Positions 44,442 to 52,359 of a DNA stretch of 64,000 nucleotides are shown here, piece after piece; positions within the stretch are counted from its first letter, which is position 1, and each line of letters opens with the position of its first letter. A program made the translations under genes and the position numbers. Under the pieces are notes generated by a model that saw only the letters and a list, made by a program, of their open reading frames with translations, searched no databases and was not told where the DNA came from. This stretch comes from Chitinophaga pinensis DSM 2588 (GTDB lineage: Bacteria > Bacteroidota > Bacteroidia > Chitinophagales > Chitinophagaceae), in NCBI RefSeq assembly GCF_000024005.1, contig NC_013132.1:4024001-4088000 (forward strand), in the 5' to 3' direction.

Positions 44442-45078
44442 ACGACAGTATCTCAGACTCAATTCCCTTTAATGTAAAACCGGCCTGCTTTTCGAGTAGT
44501 TCCGTAATGTCCGCGTCTTTGCCTAATTCACTGAAACTATCATATCCCAGAAGCAGTACCAGTTGATGGAGATTGCCACCATCTACGATCTTATACGTAT
44601 AAAAACAGTCTGCGTGCAATTGCTTAGTTACGTTATCGAGCGCTTTGATGGCATTGGTTAATGGATAGGCCGTGATGGTGATCATTCGCAGGAAGCGGGC
44701 CTGTAAGCCTTTATTATGCCCGCAGCTGGCCATCTTTTCCATTTTTATAACAGCCCTTAGTTTTGCAAAAGGATGAACGTGTAGTTGATTATCAGCCGCA
44801 TCTTCAGCAGGTTTCAGCCGTTGGTCAAAGTCCGCCCAGGCATGATCTACCGTAGCATCCAACAGTTGTCCGTCCCGTGGTCCGGATATAAAATACCAGC
44901 CATACCAGTCCCAGAGATCACTATTGGCGATATGCCACTGTAAATGCAACTGGTATCCTTTTTCAAACGCCTGTTCCATGCATTCTTTAGGCTCCCAGAT
45001 CACAAACTGGGCGATGTTTTTATCTTGTGCGTATACCCGGAAAGAAAGAAGAAGGGCTATGCTCAGTAATAATCGCAT
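44410..45078 (-). CDS. exported hypothetical protein
   Basis: A 222-residue protein with a signal peptide (MRLLLSIALLLSFRVYA|Q). The mature part is mixed, with one internal Cys and a C-terminal helical segment. No family was recognised. The 3' end overlaps the membrane gene on the other strand by 32 bp. It lies between two membrane or regulatory genes and shows no operon link. Confidence 0.6.
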   Translation of the reverse strand: MRLLLSIALLLSFRVYAQDKNIAQFVIWEPKECMEQAFEKGYQLHLQWHIANSDLWDWYGWYFISGPRDGQLLDATVDHAWADFDQRLKPAEDAADNQLHVHPFAKLRAVIKMEKMASCGHNKGLQARFLRMITITAYPLTNAIKALDNVTKQLHADCFYTYKIVDGGNLHQLVLLLGYDSFSELGKDADITELLEKQAGFTLKGIESEILSFKKEMSRLHQ

Positions 45079-45139
45079 GTGTTTTTTTAATACAAAGCTA
45101 TCCTGCGGCTGCCGGACGGAATTGTAAAAAAGTGAACTG

Positions 45140-45955
45140 TCAGATGTTCACGAATACGTCATTGATGCCGGTATTGTTATTGAACCAGGCTTTGGGCGAT
45201 TGTTGTGTATACTGATGGAAGCTGCGAATGAGGTGAGACTGGTCATAAAAGCCTGTCTCATAACCACTGGCGGTATAATTCTGCTCCGGATGCCGGTTTT
45301 TCCAGGCAATAAAATGATTAAAGCGGATAATATTGCTGATTGCCTTGGGTGTCAGTCCTACCTGTCGTTTGAACAGGACATCCAGGTGTTTGGCCGAAAC
45401 GCCGGTACGTTGTATCAGCCTGTCCACCGAAATATTCCCTTTGTTTTGCAGAATAGCGGCGACCGCTGCATGTACATAGTCATAAGCGCCGGATGGCGGC
45501 TCCAGTTTGCTGATGCTGCTTGTCAGCAAACGTTCAAACTGTCTGAAAGTCTGCTGCGGATCTGCTGCTATACACGCCCAAAAAGGTGCTTCCGGCACGA
45601 TATCGCTCAAAGGTGTGATACCTGTTTCGGTATCTGGTACAGGCATTTTCAGAAAGGCAGACAATGTATGTGGATAGAAGCGGATACCATACAGGCGTGC
45701 GCCGGGCATCAGGGCTAAAGTATAGCTGGTCAGCGTCTGTCCTGCGATAAAAGCAGCAGGCTCTTCGAGCCATTCTCCTGCTTTAAAACGACGTTTACCT
45801 GTATGCGGAGGCAGGTGAAAAATGATTTCATGGTGCCCGTCGGGCAATATGTCTTCCTGGTAAGGATGTGGCAGCTTAGCTGGTACCTCAAGGTACCAGC
45901 AGGTTTTGATCAGATGGGTCAGCTGTGTCGGAATATAGGTCTCGATAAGTATCAT
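45140..45955 (-). CDS. AraC-family transcriptional regulator
   Basis: A 271-residue regulator related to that at 16732. It has the sensor domain (KTCWYLEVPAKLPHPYQEDI, AFIAGQTLTSYTLAL) and the AraC DNA-binding region (ISVDRLIQRTGVSAKHLDVLF then GYETGFYDQSHLIRSFHQ, split). The ATG at 45955 is preferred to a GTG at 45964. No clear target lies adjacent; the exported hypothetical gene downstream on the same strand is one candidate. Confidence 0.86.
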   Translation of the reverse strand: MILIETYIPTQLTHLIKTCWYLEVPAKLPHPYQEDILPDGHHEIIFHLPPHTGKRRFKAGEWLEEPAAFIAGQTLTSYTLALMPGARLYGIRFYPHTLSAFLKMPVPDTETGITPLSDIVPEAPFWACIAADPQQTFRQFERLLTSSISKLEPPSGAYDYVHAAVAAILQNKGNISVDRLIQRTGVSAKHLDVLFKRQVGLTPKAISNIIRFNHFIAWKNRHPEQNYTASGYETGFYDQSHLIRSFHQYTQQSPKAWFNNNTGINDVFVNI

Positions 45956-46053
45956 AAATAACACGAAAATTATTCGCTAAAACAGACAAATGGGTGAAGC
46001 TTTTTCGGATAAAATCCGTAAATTCATAATTCATCAAAGAAAAGGAGGTATTC

Positions 46054-46101
46054 ATGCAATCTACAGAATATTCATGGAAACCTTCGGTTGGTATCGCCTA
46101 A
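46054..46101 (+). CDS. candidate 15-codon peptide with perfect Shine-Dalgarno
   Basis: ATG at 46054 is preceded by AAAGGAGGT (46041-46049) at about 5-base spacing, the complement of the anti-SD. The frame encodes 15 residues (MQSTEYSWKPSVGIA) before TAA at 46099-46101. A strong terminator follows at 46147-46177. Shine-Dalgarno use is rare in Bacteroidota, so the match is notable. It may be a leader peptide, a small RNA carrying a GGAGG motif, or chance. Confidence 0.35.
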   Translation: MQSTEYSWKPSVGIA

Positions 46102-46146
46102 CCGGGTTGCTCCATAAAAAATATCTGGGACGCAGACGCGTCGAAG

Positions 46147-46177
46147 TCCTTCCGGTTTTTCCGGAAGGATTTTTTTT
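46147..46177 (+). terminator. strong terminator before the ABC exporter
   Basis: TCCTTCCGG (46147-46155) and CCGGAAGGA (46161-46169) form a 9-bp stem with a TTTTT loop, followed by eight T residues. It implies a short transcript ending here, upstream of the exporter operon. Confidence 0.85.
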
Positions 46178-46273
46178 GCCGGATATGCAATATTCTTTTT
46201 GTTCATTCGTCTTCCTCCTTGTAACACGTGTACCATTACCCTATACCTGCACCTGACACCTTTTTTTTTACAG

Positions 46274-46281
46274 TAAATTTG
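46274..46281 (+). promoter_or_regulatory. putative -7 element of the ABC exporter operon
   Basis: TAAATTTG matches TAnnTTTG exactly, 49 bp before the ATG at 46331. No good -33 element is seen. A second match, TATATTTG (46315-46322), lies only 8 bp from the ATG. Confidence 0.45.
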
Positions 46282-46330
46282 GCCTCCCGCAGCCTACAGG
46301 TCTGCTGCCTGTTATATATTTGCTACTGAT

Positions 46331-48088
46331 ATGAAGAAGACCAACAAGCCCGTAACCAAGACGGGCAAAGGAAACTCCGGATTAATGTCTCTACTGCGCC
46401 CTTACAGAGGCCAGTTATTCCTACTGATGCTGATGGCCCTGTGTAGTAACCTGCTGAACCTGGTGCTGCCCTACCTGACGTCCAGAGGAATCGACGCATA
46501 CACCGCCGGCACGCTCGATCTGAACCGCCTGGTCGTGGAATTCATCGGCGCTGCTATCGCTATTTTCATCTTTACGTATGTGCAGAGTATCATTCAGACC
46601 TATATGTCTGAAAGGGTAGGCCGCCAGTTACGTACCGACCTTGCTGCACGTATTTCCCGCCAGGACTACGCCTATATACAGCAGGTCAATCCTTCCAAAC
46701 TACTGACCAACCTGACCGGCGACGTCGATAGTATCAAACTGTTTGTATCGCAGGCCATCATCTCTATCGCTTCTTCCGTATTTATGATTATCGGTTGTTG
46801 CGTGTTGCTGATCAGCATCGACTGGAAACTCGGTCTGACCGTTATCTCCGTCGTGCCTTTCATCGCCGTAGCATTCGGCACGGTGTTGCGGAAGGTAAGA
46901 ACGACCTTCAAAAAGAGCAGGGAAGTGGTCGACAAACTGAATAAGACCATTAACGAGAGTATTACCGGTGCGGCCCTGGTCCGCGTGATCAATGCGCAGC
47001 AGCAGGAATATGACCGCTTCATAGCTCCGAATGGGGAATCCATGTCCCTGGGTATTGCGGTAGTCCGCCTTTTTGCAGGACTAGTACCAGTCATCAGTTT
47101 CCTGGGTGGTATGGCAACCCTGGCGACCTTAATGCTGGGTGGTCACTTCGTGATCAACGGAGAAATGACCCTGGGTAATATCGCCGCCTTCAACAGCTAT
47201 ATCGCCATGCTGATCTTCCCGATCATCGTCATCGGTTTTATGAGTAACCTGATCGCACAGGCCACCGCTTCCTATCAACGTATCGCAGAGGTACTTCATG
47301 CACCCGAATCCGAAGAAAAAGGTACTGTGACAGATACCCTGAAAGGCGACCTCCATGTAGATCATATTGACCTTTCCCTGGATGGTAAACCGATCCTGAA
47401 AGAGGTCTCTTTCTCCGTAAAAGCAGGTACGCGTACTGCGATTATCGGTCCGACAGCCGCCGGTAAAACACAGTTGCTCAATATTATTGTCGGTCTGCTG
47501 AAACCAAACGGGGGGCATATCAGTTATGACAACACGGACCTCTCCGACTATGATAAAACCGCGCTGTTGCAACAGGTGGGGCTCGTATTCCAGGATAGTA
47601 TCGTGTTTAATATGAGTCTGCGGGAAAACATTGCTTTCAATGAGAACGTAAGTGAAGACCTGATGAAACAGGCGATAGCTACCGCAGAACTGAAAGAGTT
47701 TGTGGCCAGTCTTCCGGACGGACTGGACACCGTGGTTTCTGAAAGGGGGAACAGCCTTTCCGGCGGACAAAAACAGCGTATCATGCTGGCCAGGGCACTG
47801 GCGATCAATCCGCAGATCCTGCTGCTGGATGATTTTACCGCCAGGGTAGATGCGAACACCGAACAACGTATCCTGGACAATGTGCAGGAAAACTATCCGC
47901 ACCTGACGCTCATATCTGTGACACAAAAAATAGCTTCTGTAGCACATTTTGACCAGATAATCCTGCTGATGGATGGTGAAGTGGTGGCCACAGGCACACA
48001 TCAGGAGCTGATGCAGACATGTCCCGAATACGTACAGATCTTTAATTCCCAACGTAGTACCAGCAATTATGAATTACAACCTGAATAA
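46331..48088 (+). CDS. heterodimeric ABC exporter, subunit with degenerate catalytic residues
   Basis: A 585-residue half-transporter with six N-terminal transmembrane helices and a C-terminal ATPase. Walker A is GPTAAGKT and the signature is LSGGQKQ. Walker B reads ILLLDDF, with Asp in place of the catalytic Glu. The switch histidine is replaced by Gln (SVTQKI). These changes define the non-hydrolysing site of asymmetric exporters such as TM287/288 and BmrCD. The gene overlaps its partner by 20 bp. Multidrug or lipid export is likely; the substrate is unknown. Confidence 0.92.
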   Translation: MKKTNKPVTKTGKGNSGLMSLLRPYRGQLFLLMLMALCSNLLNLVLPYLTSRGIDAYTAGTLDLNRLVVEFIGAAIAIFIFTYVQSIIQTYMSERVGRQLRTDLAARISRQDYAYIQQVNPSKLLTNLTGDVDSIKLFVSQAIISIASSVFMIIGCCVLLISIDWKLGLTVISVVPFIAVAFGTVLRKVRTTFKKSREVVDKLNKTINESITGAALVRVINAQQQEYDRFIAPNGESMSLGIAVVRLFAGLVPVISFLGGMATLATLMLGGHFVINGEMTLGNIAAFNSYIAMLIFPIIVIGFMSNLIAQATASYQRIAEVLHAPESEEKGTVTDTLKGDLHVDHIDLSLDGKPILKEVSFSVKAGTRTAIIGPTAAGKTQLLNIIVGLLKPNGGHISYDNTDLSDYDKTALLQQVGLVFQDSIVFNMSLRENIAFNENVSEDLMKQAIATAELKEFVASLPDGLDTVVSERGNSLSGGQKQRIMLARALAINPQILLLDDFTARVDANTEQRILDNVQENYPHLTLISVTQKIASVAHFDQIILLMDGEVVATGTHQELMQTCPEYVQIFNSQRSTSNYELQPE

Positions 48089-49829
48089 TACAGATACAAA
48101 CGAACAGCAGAGTACTTCGGGGAAACGCCTCCTGAAATTACTGGCCTATATAAAAACAGAACACCGTGCATTGCTGGGTGTATTCGGTATCATGGTGATC
48201 AGCCAGACATTAACCATCACGGTTCCATATGTGGTAGGTTATACGATCGATCATTATGTAGCGCACAAGGACTTTTCCGGCATACTCCGTTGTGCAGGTC
48301 TTCTGCTGGCTATATTCCTGGTGAACCTGATCTTTGCCTACTCCCAGACCCTGATGATGGGAAAAGTAGGGCAGCGTATGCTTTATATGCTGCGAAGTGC
48401 ATTATTTGTGAAATTGCAGGAACTGCCGATCGCCTTCTTTAATCAGAATAAAACCGGTGACCTGATCTCCCGTATCAATAACGATACTGATAAGATGAAC
48501 CAGTTCTTTTCTCAGTCCCTCGTACAGTTTGCAAGTGGTATCATGTCCATGATCGGCGCGGGTATTTTCCTGTTGTCTATCAATTGGAAACTGGGTATCG
48601 CTACACTGACACCGGCTATTTTGCTGTTGCTTTTTACCCGTATCCTTTCTCCGTTGGTGAAGAAAAGAAACGCTGCCAACATGAAAAGTACCGGTGGTAT
48701 GAGTGCTGAAATACAGGAAAGTCTGAGCAATTTTAAAGTGATCATCGCATTCAATCGCCGTGATTATTTCCGCAAACGCTTTGACCAGGTCAATCAGCAG
48801 AACTATAAAACCGCTACTGCTGCAGGTGTGCTGAATAATATCTTCAACCCGGTGTTCTCTTTCTGCTCCCAGATAGCCATGTTGGCCGTACTGGCCTATG
48901 GTATCTATCTGATATCAGCAGGTGAGTTCACGGTAGGACTGCTGATCAGTTACCTGTCTTTCTCCACTTATTTCTATAACCCGATCCGTCAGCTGGCTAT
49001 TTTATGGACTAACTTCCAGATGGCGATGGCAGGTTGGGACAGGATCTCCCAGATCCTCGAACTGGAAACAGATCTGAAAGTAATTCCTGCCGGACCAGCA
49101 AAAGAGAATGCACCGCTGATCAGTTTTCAGCATGTACAGTTCCGCTATGCCGATAGTAAGGAGATCCTGAAAAATGTCAGCTTCAACATGGAGCAGGGTA
49201 AAACATATGCCCTGGTGGGACCTACAGGCGGAGGTAAAACAACTACAGCTTCACTGATTGCACGTTTGTATGATCCTACCGAAGGACAGGTATTGCTGAA
49301 TGGCCGCGATATCCGTTCTTATACACCGGAAGAGCGTACCCGTAAAATCGGGTTCATTTTGCAGGAACCATTCCTTTTCTCCGGTACGATCCAGGAGAAC
49401 ATAGTTTATGGCAATCCGACCTATGCTGATTACAGCGCAACGCAATTACGGGAAGTGATGGAAAAAGTAGGGCTGGACGCCCTGCTGGAACGCTTTGAAG
49501 ATGGTCTGGCTACAAACATCGTTTCTGGTAATGACGGTATCAGCCTTGGACAGAAACAGCTCATAGCCTTTATGCGGGCGGTATTACGTAATCCGGACCT
49601 GTTGGTACTGGATGAAGCCACTGCCAATATCGATACGGTAACAGAACAACAACTGGAAGCCGTATTGAAAAAGCTGCCGGCACATACGACCCGCGTGATC
49701 ATTGCGCACAGATTGAATACCATTGAAAACGCAGATGAAATCTTCTTCGTGAACAATGGCGAGATTACGAGAGCGGGTTCATTTGATCATGCGATGAATA
49801 TGCTGTTGCAGCATGAGCGAAACACGTAA
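48069..49829 (+). CDS. heterodimeric ABC exporter, catalytic subunit
   Basis: A 586-residue half-transporter. Walker A is GPTGGGKTTT, Walker B is LLVLDEAT with the catalytic Glu, and the switch histidine is present (IIAHRL). The signature is altered to ISLGQKQ in place of LSGGQ. This complements the degenerate subunit: one composite site keeps all residues, the other is defective. It overlaps the previous gene by 20 bp. Membrane segments occupy the first half. A heptad element and terminator follow. Confidence 0.92.
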   Translation: MNYNLNNTDTNEQQSTSGKRLLKLLAYIKTEHRALLGVFGIMVISQTLTITVPYVVGYTIDHYVAHKDFSGILRCAGLLLAIFLVNLIFAYSQTLMMGKVGQRMLYMLRSALFVKLQELPIAFFNQNKTGDLISRINNDTDKMNQFFSQSLVQFASGIMSMIGAGIFLLSINWKLGIATLTPAILLLLFTRILSPLVKKRNAANMKSTGGMSAEIQESLSNFKVIIAFNRRDYFRKRFDQVNQQNYKTATAAGVLNNIFNPVFSFCSQIAMLAVLAYGIYLISAGEFTVGLLISYLSFSTYFYNPIRQLAILWTNFQMAMAGWDRISQILELETDLKVIPAGPAKENAPLISFQHVQFRYADSKEILKNVSFNMEQGKTYALVGPTGGGKTTTASLIARLYDPTEGQVLLNGRDIRSYTPEERTRKIGFILQEPFLFSGTIQENIVYGNPTYADYSATQLREVMEKVGLDALLERFEDGLATNIVSGNDGISLGQKQLIAFMRAVLRNPDLLVLDEATANIDTVTEQQLEAVLKKLPAHTTRVIIAHRLNTIENADEIFFVNNGEITRAGSFDHAMNMLLQHERNT

Positions 49830-50025
49830 AGAATTAAGAATTAAGAATTAAGAATTAAGAATTAAGGTCCCGTTCCAATTGGCTTATGAATGACAATTGG
49901 TCTATTCGGGAAATAACTATCATGTAAAAAGCTGCAAAGGTTAATCCTCGCAGCTTTTTACATGATAGACTGTCATTTCACTGAGGCCCAATTCTTAATT
50001 CTTAATTTTTAATTCTTAATTTTTG
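49829..50025. repeat. heptad inverted-arm element enclosing a terminator
   Basis: Left arm of five GAATTAA units (49829-49866), a core of about 120 bp that contains the terminator hairpin, and right arm of TTAATTC/TTAATTT units (49990-50025). It lies between the convergent ABC exporter and DUF1634 genes. Confidence 0.88.
49917..49968. terminator. 19-bp perfect inverted repeat, bidirectional terminator
   Basis: CTATCATGTAAAAAGCTGC (49917-49935) and its exact complement (49950-49968) form a perfect stem; A- and T-rich parts give termination on both strands. It sits inside the heptad element. Confidence 0.82.
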
Positions 50026-50032
50026 ATTGTCT

Positions 50033-50431
50033 TCAGCCTCCAAAGCCACTAAAAATACTAAATGTAATCACCCCCAATACAATCAGCGTAATAACCACGT
50101 ACAAGGTATCTTTCTCCATTGCAAAAGCTAATACAGAAAACGCGATCCTGGTAATCGGTGTAGCCAGTAGTACCACCACACCTAACTGTATGATCGCCAT
50201 ACCATCGAATTGTTTAATACCGCGTAAGATACCAGGAAGGTGTCTCACGTATTCCGGCGCACCGGTGAATTCAGTATAAGAAGGCGTATTACCGCCGTTT
50301 TTGATCAGGTAAATAATACCACCGATGAGCGCAATAATGCTGGAGGTAATCACCCCCCATCTGAGTTGCTGTCCGATGAACAGTTCAACGTCTCTTTCCT
50401 GCCAGAATTCTTTTGAGAATATCTTTTTCAT
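50033..50431 (-). CDS. DUF1634 membrane protein, partner of TauE/SafE
   Basis: A 132-residue membrane protein with three helices (VITSSIIALIGGIIYLI, IIQLGVVVLLATPITRIAF, LYVVITLIVLGVITFSIF). It matches DUF1634, a family that typically accompanies TauE/SafE transporters. The ATG at 50431 is chosen; it lies 4 bp after the TauE/SafE stop, giving tight coupling. Its role may be transport assistance; the substrate is unknown. Confidence 0.82.
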   Translation of the reverse strand: MKKIFSKEFWQERDVELFIGQQLRWGVITSSIIALIGGIIYLIKNGGNTPSYTEFTGAPEYVRHLPGILRGIKQFDGMAIIQLGVVVLLATPITRIAFSVLAFAMEKDTLYVVITLIVLGVITFSIFSGFGG

Positions 50432-50435
50432 CTGC

Positions 50436-51272
50436 TTATAATTTCCCGGTAAAACCATTATATATCATTTCCAGTGCCAGTGCGCTGATTACTACGCAGA
50501 ACAGCAGGCGGAGCTTGCGTGTGTTCATTTTCATGAGCAGACGGGATCCTCCGAAAGCGCCTGCCAGTACGCCCAATACAACAGGCAATGCGATACCCGG
50601 ATCAATATAACCACGCTGCAGATAGATCACTGCGCTGGCTGCCGCCGTTACACCGATCATGAAGTTGCTGGTAGTGGTAGATACCTTGAAAGGGATACGC
50701 ATAACGCCGTCCATCGCCAGTACTTTCAGTGCGCCGGAACCGATACCCAGTAATCCGGATACCACACCTGCTACGGTCATCAATGCATAACCACCTGCAA
50801 CGCCTCTTACTTTATAAGGGACTTCTACACCATTGACAGGGTAGGAGTTGTTGAGACGCATGATGCGGGCCAGTTTACTGTTGCTTTCGTTGTCGCCGTG
50901 TTCGTTCTTTTTTCTGAGCGTCATGGCAGCAGAAAACAGCAGGACAAATCCAAAGAGGATCGCAACCAGATGCGTCGGTGTATATACCGCCAGTACAGCG
51001 CCGATTATAGCGCCTGTGGTGGTGGCTATTTCGAGGAACATACCGATACGCACGTTGGTGATACCTTCTTTGATATACGCCGCTGCGGCACCGGAAGAAT
51101 TAGCAATGGATGCTACAAGAGAAGCGCCCACCGCATATCGGATATCGACATGAAATACGAGTGTAAGTAAAGGGATTAATACGACCCCTCCACCGAGACC
51201 GGTGAGAGATCCCAGCATACCCGCCGTGAAGGCGCCTACCAGCAGAATGAGTGTGAATACCAGAATCGACAT
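50436..51272 (-). CDS. TauE/SafE-family anion exporter/permease
   Basis: A 278-residue polytopic membrane protein with about eight helices in two repeats. The N-terminal GSLTGLGGGVVLIPLLTL and the second-half VSGLLGIGSGALKVLAM motifs are the family signatures. Known members move sulphite, sulphonates or similar small organic anions. It sits in an operon with the upstream GntR regulator and the DUF1634 protein. Confidence 0.9.
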   Translation of the reverse strand: MSILVFTLILLVGAFTAGMLGSLTGLGGGVVLIPLLTLVFHVDIRYAVGASLVASIANSSGAAAAYIKEGITNVRIGMFLEIATTTGAIIGAVLAVYTPTHLVAILFGFVLLFSAAMTLRKKNEHGDNESNSKLARIMRLNNSYPVNGVEVPYKVRGVAGGYALMTVAGVVSGLLGIGSGALKVLAMDGVMRIPFKVSTTTSNFMIGVTAAASAVIYLQRGYIDPGIALPVVLGVLAGAFGGSRLLMKMNTRKLRLLFCVVISALALEMIYNGFTGKL

Positions 51273-51287
51273 GACAATAGTTATTGA

Positions 51288-51944
51288 TTAAAAATTATTT
51301 TCAAGAATGGCCCTGACAGTTTTGATGGCGGGTTCCGCCTGCTGTTCACGGATCGCTGCTGCCAGTTGCACGTGTAGTTCATGCGTACGCTGGAACTGCG
51401 ATACGTGCGGCTTCTCCCTTTGCTGAAAGGTGCGCATGATCGCGTTGGAGAAAGTCTGATACAGATCCGCCAGCACGCTGTTATGCGAAGCGCCGGCTAC
51501 CGCTTTATGGAAACGGATATCGGCATCGGCACAGGCTTCGTAATTGTCTGTAATGATCGCCTCCCATCTTTCCTGCAAAAGACTGTCCATCATTGCCAGG
51601 TCTTCTGCTGTGCGGTGACTGACTGCCAGCTGTACGATTTCTACCTCCAGCAATTGCCGCACATGATTTACTTCCTGTAATGCGGCTCTTCTGAGCCGCT
51701 GGTCTAATGGTTCTGTTGTCTCTGCGGGAGCGCATACAAAGGTGCCAGCGCCCTGTTGTACTTTGAGTACCCCCGCATTAGAGAGTGTTTTTATCGCTTC
51801 GCGGATAGTAGAGCGGCCTACGCCAAATTGTTCCATTAATACCGGCTCTGGTGGGATCAGTTCGCCCACTTTGTATTTCCCGAGGGAAATTTCCTTTTGC
51901 AGCTCAAAAATGACTTTGTCTGCAAGTTTTATTGGTTTAGTCAT
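51288..51944 (-). CDS. GntR/FadR-family transcriptional regulator
   Basis: A 218-residue regulator with an N-terminal winged helix (LADKVIFELQKEISLGKYKV; GVGRSTIREAIKTLSNAGVL) and a C-terminal FCD domain (VHVQL-type helices, DIRFHKAVAGASHNSVL with likely metal-binding residues). The ATG at 51944 is preferred to a GTG at 51968. It heads the TauE/DUF1634 operon. Two matching palindromes upstream (51951-51965, 51988-52002) are probable operators for autoregulation. Confidence 0.9.
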   Translation of the reverse strand: MTKPIKLADKVIFELQKEISLGKYKVGELIPPEPVLMEQFGVGRSTIREAIKTLSNAGVLKVQQGAGTFVCAPAETTEPLDQRLRRAALQEVNHVRQLLEVEIVQLAVSHRTAEDLAMMDSLLQERWEAIITDNYEACADADIRFHKAVAGASHNSVLADLYQTFSNAIMRTFQQREKPHVSQFQRTHELHVQLAAAIREQQAEPAIKTVRAILENNF

Positions 51945-51950
51945 CGTTTT

Positions 51951-52002
51951 AAACGTCTGATGTTTCACAAAGGTAGGATGTTTTGATAAACATCTGATGT
52001 TT
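51951..52002. promoter_or_regulatory. pair of GntR operators
   Basis: AAACATCTGATGTTT (51988-52002) is a perfect odd palindrome. AAACGTCTGATGTTT (51951-51965) differs by one base. Their centres are 37 bp apart, upstream of the GntR gene on the minus strand. A half-site-like GGATGTTTT lies between. Confidence 0.65.
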
Positions 52003-52303
52003 TAATGCAAGTTTTAATTGGATTATTTAGGGAAAGAGGGATGTGAATCAGCTTATTGCATTTATAATCAATCTAATATTATCTTAGTCTCGCTTGCATC
52101 GTAAAGATATTCCATAGTTGCCTCTATGAAATGTCTTCCTGAATGAAGCACGTTGTCCTCGAAGCAGGTATATTCAGGATACAGGTTTACATTATTGTCA
52201 GATAATCCTTATTGAAGTTTACAGGCACCGCTTTTAATCCTGGTGTAATTTTTTCGGAATAAAGTCCTGCGGAAGCGGGCGGAACTATTAATACATAAAA
52301 CAA
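52003..52303. other. 300-bp intergenic stretch without a recognised gene
   Basis: No reading frame with a family match and no RNA gene could be supported. The stretch is moderately AT-rich and separates the GntR promoter from the terminator of the desaturase gene. Confidence 0.5.
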
Positions 52304-52333
52304 AAAGGACGATCTGTTACCAGACCGTCCTTT
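52304..52333 (-). terminator. terminator of the desaturase gene
   Basis: AAAGGACGATCTG and CAGACCGTCCTTT form a 13-bp stem (one wobble) with a TTAC loop. On the minus strand T residues follow. Confidence 0.8.
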
Positions 52334-52359
52334 CTATAAAAAGAAATACTAAAGTTGCT

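Noticed and set aside
45990..46256. 88-residue frame upstream of the ABC exporter
   Set aside because: It reads straight through the strong terminator hairpin and T-tract at 46147-46177, has no family features, and its start has no support.
47129..48052. 307-residue frame antisense to the ABC exporter
   Set aside because: It lies fully inside a gene with intact ATPase motifs and shows no recognisable domains of its own.
2834..50025. Heptad elements as insertion sequences
   Set aside because: No transposase, no coding capacity and no clear target-site duplication; at most non-autonomous, so only called repeats.
52003..52303. tRNA or small RNA in the gap before the desaturase terminator
   Set aside because: No cloverleaf, T-loop sequence or other convincing RNA structure was found by eye.
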